Shown here piece by piece: positions 33,927 through 45,064 of a stretch of 64,000 nt of DNA. Each line of letters starts with the position of its first letter. The first letter of the stretch is position 1. The notes below the pieces were generated by a model. It was not told where the DNA came from, did not search any database, and saw only the letters and a program-made list of their open reading frames with translations. The translations under genes and the position numbers were made by a program. This DNA is from Cercospora beticola (taxonomy: Eukaryota; Ascomycota; Dothideomycetes; Mycosphaerellales; Mycosphaerellaceae), in assembly GCF_033473495.1 (NCBI RefSeq), contig NC_088938.1, positions 992,001 through 1,056,000 on the forward strand, in the 5' to 3' direction.

Positions 33927-36568
33927 TGAAGACCATCGTCACTTGAACGCACGATGGGAAGATCCAAAGGGATGTAATACTGGCATCCTGTGCTGCAATG
34001 CGATAATGGCTCAATGCCTTGACGACGAAAAAGAATGATGTATGAATATGCAACATGACTGCATTTGCTGGCGCGTTATACCCACTTGGTGCACGAAAGA
34101 ATCTTTTATAGCACATGTATATTATGAAAATATCAAAAATAAGTCCAACCCACAACATAGTCCACGAGAAACCACTGCATGTTCGGCTAGTATTGCGTAA
34201 GGTCGGAAACTTCAGGTACGTACCTCTCATCAATCGCAGACACAAACCCACAAGGCGCACCCAGAAAAGCCAGTTTCAAGCTTATCGCAAACGCACCTCC
34301 CTCCGCGTATGCAAGCTTTTCATGCACTCCACGGCTCGTGGCAGCAGCCACAATCGCGAGATCCTTCTTGCTGACTGGAGGTGGTGTGGTGGGAAGCACG
34401 ACATGTACCTACCACCACCAGCCACTGCTGAGCAAAAATAAGAAATACGTGTTTCTCATCAATGACCCCACGTTATCTTGCATGGCTCCCGCTCTCCTCC
34501 ATACGCTTGTTTTTGGAGGAATGTCAGGCTTGTCAGCCAACACATGCAGCCTTGCAGCCACTTCGTGTACGGAGGACGTCGGGCCTTGCGATTTGTGGTG
34601 GTGTGCGCATTGGCATGATGGATGCGTGCAGCTTATCGCGATCAACAGCGGGAAGGCAGCAGGATTTTTGTTCATTTCTTGCTGATGAGCACATGTCCAA
34701 TGGTTTCTGATTTTGATGGTGTGCAGCGCAGGCGAAGACCTCGTTTGCTTATCGTGGACGTCAAGACAAGACAAGACGACATACAGCCTGAATATCTAAC
34801 GGCCGAAGACATTCGCGATCTGATAAACAACAGAGCTCGTCATGATGTGAGATCGCGCAAGCAAGCGCGGAATCCACGGGCCAAGTCGGTGTGGACTTCT
34901 GTCTGCTAGAGCGAAAATAATGCACGCTGCGCATCTACTGCAAGCGACTGGTCGAATCGCTCAAGCGTGACTCAGGTCCTCGCTCACCTTGCCCAACAAC
35001 AGAAGACAAGAAAAGCTGTTGAGAATGTTGGCGTCCACTTTGGCAGCGGGCATAGTCCGGTGAAAAGCATTGGTTGAGAGAAGAAGTGTCGCTATGTTGT
35101 GATGAAATAGGTTCTCCGCCAGGGTTTACTGGTGGGCGGGCGGGCAATAGAGCGGGTTAAGTTAGTCTAGCTGACGTCGGAAACTATTAACACACACTTC
35201 CCTTTGTAACAGTTTCAGGCAAGTCATGATCTGCTGACTGAAGAGCCGGCGCGACTGGTCAATTGCGGGGAGCGAAGCGTTGCGTACGCAAGAAGAAGAT
35301 GCAACGCTTGTGTCCACAATGTCTTGGATCGCTACTACTGAAGCCCACCACAACGTCGTCACTACGCACCTGAATGGCGTCCGATAGAATGATACGAGAA
35401 TCTAGCGATAAAGCCAAGCTTGGGGTGTGTGGGTTGCATACCACTTACCAATCTCGAACAGGAAACCCGAAGGCTGGAAGCGGCCGATGGTGTCATTTTT
35501 TTTTTCTAGAAGCACAAGGTTTGTGGAGATCTCTGGAGAACAGCGGCAGCGCTGGAGCGGGAATGCTCTCCGCATGAAGATCTCCTGCATGTGGCACTTT
35601 CGCGGCTCTGCTGCTGCTGGCTACCTCCGCTATCACATCACTCCGTCGGTGAAACCCCACTCTTTGAGAATTGAGATGACAGCGGAGGCATGTATTCCGC
35701 ATGGAAACCCTTCTAGCTGATCAAACGTGTAAGCTTACGTTGATGATGCGGTAGAAGACATCTGGAACGTAGTATTTGCGTGGGCACTACTGGAGCAAAG
35801 GAGGGACTGGTTAGATGCGGCGTAAATTGCTTGATCTGAATCTGGAGAACGTTCAAGCCACAGATAACCAATTTGTTTGATTTCGCCGATAAGGAGCTTT
35901 TCTTCTCCACATTCCCCCTTGCGTGTCTAATTTCCGCCGCAATGATGTTTTACCTCTCCTTGTCTCCGGCCGTCGTCTCGTGTCATGGATGATAGGTGGT
36001 TCTGGCTAGACACGATGGCCGGCAAAGGGCGGAGAAACAGGGGTGGTAGAATATCCACAATGAGGGCATCCGCATCGCATCTGGCCCATGGCGGGGGATC
36101 GGAGGAAGGCGTAATAGTGAGTCAAGAGTATTGGAGAATCGCACACCGAATTAATTCTTCGAAGGTAGAGTAGAGCAAGTACTCGAATAGCCAGTCTCTG
36201 CAGATGGCTGCTGGTATCATGACAAAGACCATTCCGCGCCCAATTTGAAGCACCAGGTTTGACTCCCAGCATGTCTTGCGACTGCAACTTCTTGTCTTCG
36301 CCTCATTCGCCAAGCCCAATCTATTTCGCTCAAACTCCTCGCCATAAGCAAACAAAAAGTAGACAATTCTCTATCAAAGGCCGTTCAAGCGTCGCGTCTA
36401 TCCGTTTCTCTATCAATTTGCTCGTGCTGTCGGACCACAAGTTCGCATAGTAAATATCAAATCGATCTCGCCACAAGAATTGTGTAGTATGCGTAAAAGC
36501 ACGCATCAGTGAAGTACCGAAGACCGGTAAATGGATCGAGTTGTCCGTCGAAGAGGGGTTCATCGTGT
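33927..36568. other. 2.6-kb region without a supported gene
   Basis: On the minus strand at 34187-34399 there is a short frame with protein-like text (SKKDLAIVAAATSRGVHEKL), and a hydrophobic stretch follows at about 34100-34190. I could not join them with a credible intron, so no gene is called. The rest, which includes the 3' end of CreA, shows nothing. Confidence 0.45.
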
Positions 36569-38212
36569 TCACATTCTCTCTGCCAAATCGTTGCCAGCCT
36601 CGCTTTGCCGAGCACTCGAACGACCGCTGTTCAAGCCACTGGGCGTGGTCGAGATGTCTTTGATGTCCTTCACTTGGTACGTCTGGTCTTTAGCCGCGAC
36701 CATAGGCACGGGTAGTTTTCGCTGGGCACCATCGCCAGCTTCCATGATTTCTGAAATTCTCAGCCCGCTATGTTGTGCAGGCACATAGGGCTGGTGACCA
36801 TCAGCAGCGGGCTCGACAGGTGCGAGTGCTGGAGGAGGCTGGTGCGCCAGGGATAGGTGGTGCAAAGTGGGCAGCTGCACACCATTGTGGAAGAATTGGG
36901 GCCGTAAGCGAGGTGAGTGTGACGGCGTCGCAAGTGGGGTGTGGTCAGGCGTGGGAGATGCAGACGCATGTGAGAAAGAAGGCGATGGTGGTGCCGTCGA
37001 TTGTGGAGACCCTGGACGCGACTTCTTGTGCGGCCGGTGGTCGTCTTCGTCGTGCGAGTGTGATCTTGACATCGGCTGCGAGGTAGGATTCGAGGAGTAG
37101 TGGTATGACGAGAGCGATGGCATCCGACCGGTGTTGTAAGGGTGGTGGTACGGAGTGTGACGTGTGGGAAGAGAAAGGTGTGGATTTGGCAGGTGCAAGT
37201 TGTTCTCGCGCTCCACCTGTGATGCAGCAGTCGCCAGAAGATTGATACCAGGGCCATGTGATCTCCCGCCTTGCGCTGGACTGAGGTCTCCGCTTGTGTT
37301 GCGAGTGAGATACGAGCCAGGAGTGCTGGTGTACGTGGAGGCGTACGAGTGTGGTGGCGAGACATTCGGAGAGCTCAACTGTGAAGTTGGAGCAGACTGG
37401 GTCGTTTTTTGCATTGGTGCAGACATGATGGCACTAATCGAAGTCGGCGCGGGTGCCGAGGGCGGCTGCTGTTGTTGCGATGGTGATTGCTGCTGGGGCT
37501 GTGGAGGCTGAGGCTGCGCAGGCTGGTGTTGCACAGGAGGCTGCATTGGCGGTGTTTGCATCTGGTTGTGCATTGGATTTTGCATGTAATTTGGCGTGCT
37601 GAATTGAGGCGGCTGTGGGTGGTGCATCTGGCCCAGCTGGTTCATCTGGTTCATGTGGTTGATCTGCTGCATCTGGTTCATCTGATTGATCTGCTGCAGA
37701 TGATTGAGCTGATTGAGCTGCTGGAGGGCCGCGTTGTCGTACATGCCGGCCTGCATGGCGGCGGCCGCTGCCGTCGCCGCTGCGACATGTTGCTTGTTGC
37801 CGCGTCGCGAGTTGGGGTTGTTGTGAATGCGCGAGTGCCTCGTCAGCTCGTCCGACCTGCTGAAGCGTTTCGTGCAGCCTGGAAATTGGCAGGCGTGTGG
37901 CTTCTCGCCCGTGTGGGTGCGAATGTGTCGCGTCTGGTGCTCGAGTCGGTGGAAGGCCTTGTCGCACAACGGACACTTGTACGGTCGCGGCAGGTCAGGG
38001 CGATGCTCGTCCTGGTTGACCGCGACGGCTGGCATCGTCATGGCGGAGCCAGCCATGGGCGTCGGGCTGGCGGGATTGGGGGCGGCGGTGGTGGTTGCGG
38101 GCGCAGAGGAAGCCGTCGGCGGCGAGTGCGTCGCAGTGCTTGGAGTCGATGTGCCGGAGGTGGAGGGTTGGTGAAGCTGAGATTGCTCCGGGTTCAGCAG
38201 CGAGCTAAGCAT
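36569..38212 (-). CDS. creA: Carbon catabolite repressor CreA (C2H2 zinc finger)
   Basis: An intronless frame of 547 residues starts at the ATG at 38212 ([10 protein letters not shown]). The frame is open for 130 codons further upstream, but this start matches the NLLNP-like N-terminus of the family. Two C2H2 fingers lie at residues 78-100 (YKCPLC...HIRTH) and 106-130 (HACQFPGC...HSRIH), joined by TGEKP. They bind GC-rich sites (SYGGRG) and repress genes for less favoured carbon sources when glucose is present. Downstream are the CreA blocks [42 protein letters not shown] and the C-terminal AGNDLAERM. Between fingers and conserved blocks is an expanded Gln/Asn/Met/Pro-rich tract (about 161-260). 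The protein is longer than Aspergillus CreA (about 415) mainly because of it. Confidence 0.97.
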   Translation of the reverse strand: MLSSLLNPEQSQLHQPSTSGTSTPSTATHSPPTASSAPATTTAAPNPASPTPMAGSAMTMPAVAVNQDEHRPDLPRPYKCPLCDKAFHRLEHQTRHIRTHTGEKPHACQFPGCTKRFSRSDELTRHSRIHNNPNSRRGNKQHVAAATAAAAAMQAGMYDNAALQQLNQLNHLQQINQMNQMQQINHMNQMNQLGQMHHPQPPQFSTPNYMQNPMHNQMQTPPMQPPVQHQPAQPQPPQPQQQSPSQQQQPPSAPAPTSISAIMSAPMQKTTQSAPTSQLSSPNVSPPHSYASTYTSTPGSYLTRNTSGDLSPAQGGRSHGPGINLLATAASQVERENNLHLPNPHLSLPTRHTPYHHPYNTGRMPSLSSYHYSSNPTSQPMSRSHSHDEDDHRPHKKSRPGSPQSTAPPSPSFSHASASPTPDHTPLATPSHSPRLRPQFFHNGVQLPTLHHLSLAHQPPPALAPVEPAADGHQPYVPAQHSGLRISEIMEAGDGAQRKLPVPMVAAKDQTYQVKDIKDISTTPSGLNSGRSSARQSEAGNDLAERM

Positions 38213-41200
38213 GTGAAGGAGGAAGGAGCCTCGCTCGGCTGGCGAGGGGGACGTTAAATTCTTCCGTGGGTGCAGAGATGATGTGGTGCAACGCGGGATG
38301 GCCGATCGCTGCGGAGGTGACGTTTGGCGAGGCCGGGGTGCGCAGGAGGCAGCAGGCAGACTGGACGTGGTCGTCTGGCAGCGCTGGGAATGGAGTTGGG
38401 ACGGAGAGGCGAAGCAGAAAAGCGTGGCCCGAGGAGGCCAGCGGCGCCAGAAGGTTTTGGCAATGAGGGAGCGAGCCTGTGGGGGCGTGTTGCGTGCAGG
38501 CTGGCAGGTGCAGGCAGGCTCAAGGGAGAAGACCGGGCGTGCGAATCGTCGTCTCGGGCGCGTCGGACGGACGATAGGCAAGAAAAAAGCCACCGCACGC
38601 ACACACGCGCTGCAGGTCCGCCTTGTGGATTTCCAGTGGATGGATCACGACCAGGTGCGCGCTCCGCCCATGGAGCCCCGGATCGCGCTGCCACGCTTTC
38701 CCTCGTAGCCGGCCCCCGTACAGCGTCGCGGCGTCTGCTCGTAATAAGCTGCGACAGCGGCCAGCCGTACGCTGACTCTGCCAGACCAGGGCGGATCGCA
38801 GACACGTCGTGGCAGCGCTGTTGTCGCTGCCCCTCTCTCACAATTCTCCCTGCTGGCCCCAAGCGTCGTAGGGCTGATGGTCACGCCGAGAGGCACCGAA
38901 TGCGGTGGGTCCCGATGGCGCCAGTGATGTTCTTTTTGCAAAACCGGAGGGAAGAAAGAGTTGCAAAGATGGCGCCTTTCCGGCCTCAATGAGAATTTTT
39001 GCTCCTGCTCGGCATTCGCCCTGCTGAGACGAGTCGCGCCTGGCGAGAACCTGAGATGGAAATTACATGTGTTGCTGACGAAGCTGTCACAGACACGACA
39101 CCGGGGCCCCAGGTCGGATGGCCTCTGCGAGGTGTGCACACCTTTGTGGCCAACCTTGAAAGGATTCAGACAAAGCGAATCTCAGCCTGTGAATCACCCA
39201 CGACAGCAAGTTTTCAAGACGCTGGTGTACCGTAAGCAGGCAACGCCTAGCCGTTGTGGTAGGGGCACGTAGGCATGTGCGTGTGCCTGACACCGCATAC
39301 GAGCTCATACCGGGAATGACTCCTACAGCCTCGCACAGATGGTGACCAGGGGTGTTCTAGGATTCAAACAGACAACTGCAACAATGTCCTCGGGCCAGAT
39401 TCAATTTGCCTTCCAGCAACGATCAGGACCATCGACAAGGGCAACTTCGACGCTATCTGCATGGCCGTCTCAGCGAAGCCGCCGCCCAAGGAACGTTCCT
39501 GCGCAAGCTGCACGAGAGGAAATCAGGTTCTCGTGCCCCCAAAGTGGCAATGGCTTGCATTGTTGTCGCCTGATCAAGACATGTTGATCGCGGCATTGGC
39601 AATATGGAGACCCAGTGCAATGGAACCATCTGGAGATCCCGATGCCCCGTCCTGAGTTTCATGTTACTCCACAAACTCTTGATCCCACGGCACCATTGTG
39701 TTCTCTTTGTCGTGTGATATAACGTGCAGACCTTGTTGAGACTCTGCTGATAGGGCTCGTCTGGTCCGTGTGACGGGACAAACGACGAAAAGGCACAATC
39801 TTGTGCAATCAGGCGCCCCAATAGAAGTGTCATGCGGTCGAAGCGAGCTATGGTCCGGCTCCAACAAGCCCCTTCGTTAAGCACCCCACGGGCATTTTGG
39901 TTCACATTTCACCAAGGCAGCCCATGCGCCTACAGGCTAAATGTGCTGCGGAGGAATCAGCGCCGTTCACAAGCATTCTTTGCCTATAGCTGAAGCAAGG
40001 CCACGCACTCGTGTTCTACTGATACGTGACCGCTTCCACATGCCGCAGACTGCAGTGTGGGGAAGAGTTGCAGAGCTACAGAGCAGATCCTTGGGTCACT
40101 CAGGGCTGCCGCTGCGGCTTTCCGATGTCTCCTTATGTTCGTGCCATATCTGGGCCCTTCCGCAAACAACCCACTGCCCCATCACGCCATTGTTCAATTG
40201 CAATCACATCACATCCACATCTCATCTAAGGAGCAGTGAACGTGCATCGACGACTGCCGAGGTGACGAAGGTGCACTGCCGATTGGATTCGGTTGTGGAT
40301 TTCACGCTGATGACGGTGGTTCTTCCGCGCAGCAGTTGCGGGTACGAACATTCCGAACTTTCCCGTTTCAACATTTCTTCAAAACTCCACTGTGGAGTCT
40401 TCACTTCACTCCATGAATTTTTGCGTCCGCTGACAGAGCGCGACCCTTGGCCGACCTTGACCGAGGAAACGTGCGCGTCACGACGTTCAATTTCGGAAGT
40501 CGCAGAACACGCAGCAGCGCTTTGTCAGTTCTCCTTCTTACACCGCCCGACGCAGTGTGGTTGAGGACATCCCGCAATGAGCCACCCGCATTGTGCTGCG
40601 GCTCAGCATCCCATTGGACTGCATGCCACAGGTGCTGAGGTGCTCATCACATGCAAAAGTTCAGGGCACAGGCACAACCACAGAGCAGGCCACGTGTTGT
40701 GGAGGAGCTGATGGGAGGTCCCGATCTTGGGAACTGAACAAAGCCACGAATCCTTGATAAGAAGTCTTGGAAGATTCCTCCATGATCCACTGTGGGCTTG
40801 TGGTTCACTTCTCCAAGCACGCGATTCCACACTCACGACGTCAGCTGGACCTCATTTTCACAGGACGACCACCATGCCACATCCCTTGATCATCGCCGAG
40901 GGTAGCTCCTTCGCCCATGCGCTATTGGCTTCTGATACTGAAAACTGCTCATGAATGCCCACTGATAGGTTCGCGGTCCATTTATGTTGAGACGCAACAC
41001 ATGAAAAGAACAATGGAAAAGGTTTTGTTGGGATCGCAGCAACCCTCGAGCAGCTTTCCTCGCATACGTCTGCGATTTGAACAGCATTCAGCTGTATCTG
41101 CGACACCGTATCATGCTGGGCGGGAAGATGCGACGGTCTAGGCGGTCCGTATCATCATCTCGAATTCGCAATCTTAGCGACCTGTTCGTCGCGTGCTAGA

Positions 41201-41859
41201 TTGCGGAGTGCAGCGTTAGTAAGCAACCACAAGCCATCGGCTCCACGATTCAGCCAAAACACAAAGTGGCACTACACTGCGACAAGCAGTATCGGATCAA
41301 TCTACGGGGCCAATCAGGCACCGTGCTATCGATTCAAGGCGTGAAGGCTATGGCCCTGAGGCGAGAAAAAGGACCGATCGTGGAATGCAGCCAAGCCATA
41401 CGTCCTGTTGCACTTACTACATATACCGAATCGTGGAGGGCTTCGGCGAAATCAAAATAAGGTAGGCAGTTCGGCGCATCTCCACAAAGCGCATCAGAAA
41501 TGAATTTGCGCTTGCGTTGCCAAACATAGCTTTGAAAAGTGGCGGTGACAAGGGCTTGGAGATGAAGACGGGTTGAGACGAGCAGACTAGAAAATTCGCC
41601 TTGAACCACGACTCAACTCCAGTCCCACCACGGCATTATACCTGTTCGTGGCTGTTGGACTTCCATAGCGCCCCAACTCCGCAAAAACTCCGCCGAGATG
41701 AGCAGACCTGGTTGATCAATTGCCAGCCAAGCGAAAGCTATTATGAAGACGGAAGAATTCTGCATGCCATTCTCATGCATGGACCGAATTCTTTGGCAAG
41801 GCGCAACGCACGTATCGACTATTTCCCGTCGCTCCATTACATCGCGAGCCTTCACAATC
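38213..41859. promoter_or_regulatory. 3.6-kb upstream region of creA, no gene seen
   Basis: Between the creA start codon and the tyrosinase stop I see no supported coding gene. The part nearest creA (38213-38900) is GC-rich and includes SYGGRG-type words such as CCGGGG near 38332 and GTGGGG near 38479, compatible with autoregulation. Such words are common in GC-rich DNA, so this is weak. Pyrimidine-rich tracts suggest a long transcribed leader. Confidence 0.45.
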
Positions 41860-43307
41860 TCACAGATATACGTAGCAAAACGGCCCGTCCACGGTGGACA
41901 ATAAATCTCGAATGGGGCAAGCAGGGCCCGCAGCATACCGAAAGTCGATCATGTCGTCAAGTGTGGCATTTGCACTAGGCGGCATGTCCCAAAATGTTCT
42001 TGTCCCAGAGATCGCTCCATCACTGAACTGCCGTTGGAAGGGGTTCTCGATATGCTGCCAGATCCACCTGACAGAGGTCAGCATATCCAGTTCCGCCCGT
42101 GACTTCAGACTGCACGGGAAGACCGCCATTCAAGAGGACACTTACCAGACTCGATCAATCATAGCGTGGTGCAAGTAGAAGATGGGGTCGCCAGGACTCA
42201 CAAACACATCGTTGGCCGGATCGCCACTAATACCAGGTCAGGTACTTTCCATGAGTATATTAGAGAGGTGCCTTACCCTATCGAATAGTGCCCACCACCA
42301 TGAACACCAATCTGCGAGAAGCGTAAACTGTATTATTTCGCAATGTATGGCAGAGTAGGCAACTTACCTCACCCGACCCAGGCACGCCTTGCATCGTCAT
42401 CTGGAAGTCATGAACATTCTTCGAATTCGAAATCAACGACACGATGGAGCTCGCATTCGCCCATCTTCTGTTAACCGCATCGGTGAGATCCCGTCTCAGA
42501 CATCTCGGATTCCAATCCAAAGGGTTCCCACTCGGAGGACCTTCAGAAACACCACCGGGCGAGTCCAAAGCCACAGGCCCAAGGTTCACAGTCATATTCT
42601 TGAACGGGCCACTTTCGATGCAACCGCCTCCCGAACCCGTTGGAAGATAAATTGGCGGCAAGTCCAATCCGGCTCCTAATACAATATCTGATCGAATACC
42701 TAAATATACTCCATTGCCCCCCATGGAAGTATCCGAGCCATCGAAAATAGGACTAGAAAGGAGACCTGTTTCTGCTGTCACAGACCAATCCCAGTATGGT
42801 TGGTACCCCTTGTAGCCGCATTCTTCGCGGAGAGCTTTCTCGTACAGCCAGATGTAATATCGATGCCAGGAGAGAAAATTCCCGGTAAAGTGGACTGTTT
42901 GCGTCTGGTTGAGATGTGTTACTACAAAGTCGTCGAATCGACTCTTTGCGCCGGGCGCAAGTGTTGATGGTGTTCGTGTTGGTTTGATTTGGAGGCATTG
43001 GACTGCGCGGATGTAGTCTTTGCGCTGAGATTTTGATAGAGAGCCCCTTGGAATTGATTAGCGATGGTCGGGGGAATTGGTGTGATAGATGGAAGCGCTC
43101 CCTGTCGACTTACCACTCTTGCCGGATGCTAAGACTTGCCAGCGTACAAGTCCTACGACCAGTGTGTCCACTCGAGGATCGTGATACAGTCCGATGTGCG
43201 TTCTCAAAAGCTTCGGCTGCGAGCTCCGAAAGCACGTCAACATCATCGGAGGCTGAGGTTGGCTTCAAAAGGCCCACGCATAGTAAATTAAGCCATGAGA
43301 GCCGCAT
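41860..43307 (-). CDS. Secreted tyrosinase
   Basis: Five exons (43114-43307, 42368-43046, 42277-42311, 42146-42226, 41860-42067) give 398 residues. The smallest exon is 35 nt and encodes IGVHGGGHYSI. Introns are 50-78 nt, all with good splice signals and matching phase. The protein starts with a signal peptide (MRLSWLNLLCVGLLKPTSA). Copper site A is His109, His117 and His126 (SWHRYY). Copper site B is His295, His299 and the HH pair at 322-323 (FYLHHAMID). QPYWDWS and the Asp/Trp text around it are typical of the family. The enzyme hydroxylates or oxidises phenols to quinones, as in melanin-like pigment formation. No C-terminal lid domain is seen. Several N-x-S/T sites fit secretion. Confidence 0.93.
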
Positions 43308-44222
43308 ATCTGGACTGTTCCAGCAATCGGGGCTCTTCGAATCCTTGTCCAAGTCGACGAGGAGATTGCCTAGATATCAATATCGTGTACCCGCTCACGG
43401 TGAAGGGAGAACAAAGATATAGCTATTTCCAATGCATCAACAAGCCTTGCCAATACAAGACACCGCGTCACCGAGCCTTTGTACAGCATGCAAGGTAACC
43501 AATTCAAGCCAACGCGGAAGTCGCTTCGTTGGATGCTGGGCTTACTGAAGATCTGCAATATACAGAAAGGATAGATGTGGATATCTGACGAGAGGAGTTT
43601 CATGCGCCCAGACATCCGCAACTCCATGGACCAATGGATTAGTTCGCTGCGAGCGGAGAAATGAGAACATATGCTGGAAATCGTGTTTGGTCGAGGGTCT
43701 CCATTCTAGCCAAGCACGACGGAAAAATCGTAACATGGAGATGCTTGCTGCGTGTCAATACGTGGCGAATATGCGATGTACCACGTCAAGATGGCTTGCA
43801 GTGGCGTTCCTGTATAGACAAAAAGATGCATCCCTGTATGAGGTCTTGCAGAGGTGGTCGTCTGAGATACCGCGTGTTGTCAGCGGATCGTTGTTCAGCA
43901 GAAGTCGAAGTAAATATACCCGAAACCACTTGATCGATCTTGGTTCAGAGCAAGAGACAGAGGAATGAATAGCTTGAGAATGCAGCAGTGCAGCAGTGCT
44001 TCATCTTAGCCTTGTCGTAAGCACTTGCGAACGCCTATTAGACCTTAAGACATCGCGAACATGATATCAGTATCGGCAAATGGTGAACGGAGCGGTTTTG
44101 CTTGTATCTTACAAACACTAGTGGCGGATACCAGTCGCTCGGTTCTCTGCAACCTCACAAATTCCTGAGCACAGAGGCGAGACGTTGGCTTGACCGCCAT
44201 GATCTCGTATTCCTCCCAAAAC
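43308..44222. other. Intergenic, tyrosinase promoter
   Basis: This stretch holds the promoter of the leftward tyrosinase gene and the 3' flank of the leftward DUF423 gene. Short frames only; none supported. Confidence 0.5.
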
Positions 44223-44691
44223 CTACGAAATCGCCACACTCCTCCCTCTACTCGCAAACGCCAAAGCCAGCCATCCTCCAATCAGACAAACTCCTCCAAT
44301 CGGCGTCACAGGCCCCAAAAACTTCAATTCTTTGTTGAGAACCAACGCGTATATCGATCCCGAGAATCCAATAATTCCCGCAGTGAAGAGTCCTTTCGCC
44401 CAGACATTCTTTGGAGCGGCTTGTTCTGCTACGAGGATTGCGACCGAGTGGATGAGCTATGGAGAGAAACACATCAGCAAGTACACATGCAAGGTGAAGA
44501 AAGAATGAATCCATCGAGACATGGGGCTGGGAAAAGGGACGATATGATACCTGATAATGCGCCGCCGTTTGCCAACTGGCGATCTTCTCCGGGGCAATGC
44601 CGCGACCCTTCAAGCCGTGTGCGCCAAAGGCGCCAAAAGCGACAGAGCTGGCGCCGGAGAGCGCACCGAAGATCCACCAAGGAGTAGCCAT
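44223..44691 (-). CDS. DUF423/TMEM256-like small membrane protein
   Basis: Two exons (44551-44691, 44223-44456) across a 94-nt intron give 124 residues. The N-terminus (MATPWWIFGALSGASSVAFG, then AFGAHGLKGR) and the QTAAHYQLIHSVAI junction match the DUF423 family of small proteins with about four membrane helices. Helices are visible at the start, around the junction, in FTAGIIGFSGSIYALVL and in GGVCLIGGWLALAF. The family is widespread in bacteria and eukaryotes and has no well-established function. The joined length agrees with the family norm. Confidence 0.9.
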
Positions 44692-45064
44692 TGATGCAGA
44701 CGCGATAGAGGTTGGGATTGTGATGTAGAGATTGATGAAAGGCGCAGGGTGGAAGTGAAGTGTACGAAGCCAAGAAGTTGGTCGACTCGGGGCGAGGCTG
44801 TCTCCGAATTACCGTATGGAGGCAAGAACATGAGAACATTTGAGGAACAATCAGTACGCAGTTATGTACAAGTCGTATTGATGTGATGATGGTGTTCTAC
44901 ATATACTCATGACACTATTCATGTCATAACAGCCCAAGAAGTGCAAGTATCTGACTTTTCTTGCCTCATGTCACAGCAGAAACCGCCCACGCTCGCTGAA
45001 AGTCGCAAAGAAGCATTTCTACCCCCACATCATGCACGTATCAATAATGCACATGCCTACCAGC
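44692..45064. other. Intergenic, nothing recognised
   Basis: This stretch lies between the start of the DUF423 gene and the end of the topoisomerase gene. No motif stands out. Confidence 0.5.

Noticed and set aside
33838..34399. Possible small membrane protein on the minus strand
   Set aside because: Joining the two protein-like parts needs a 37-nt intron and the frame then runs into the Ecm11 gene; support is too weak for a call.
36569..38602. Longer CreA starting upstream of 38212
   Set aside because: The extra residues are Arg/Pro/Ser-rich with no similarity to CreA, whereas the start at 38212 matches the family's N-terminus.
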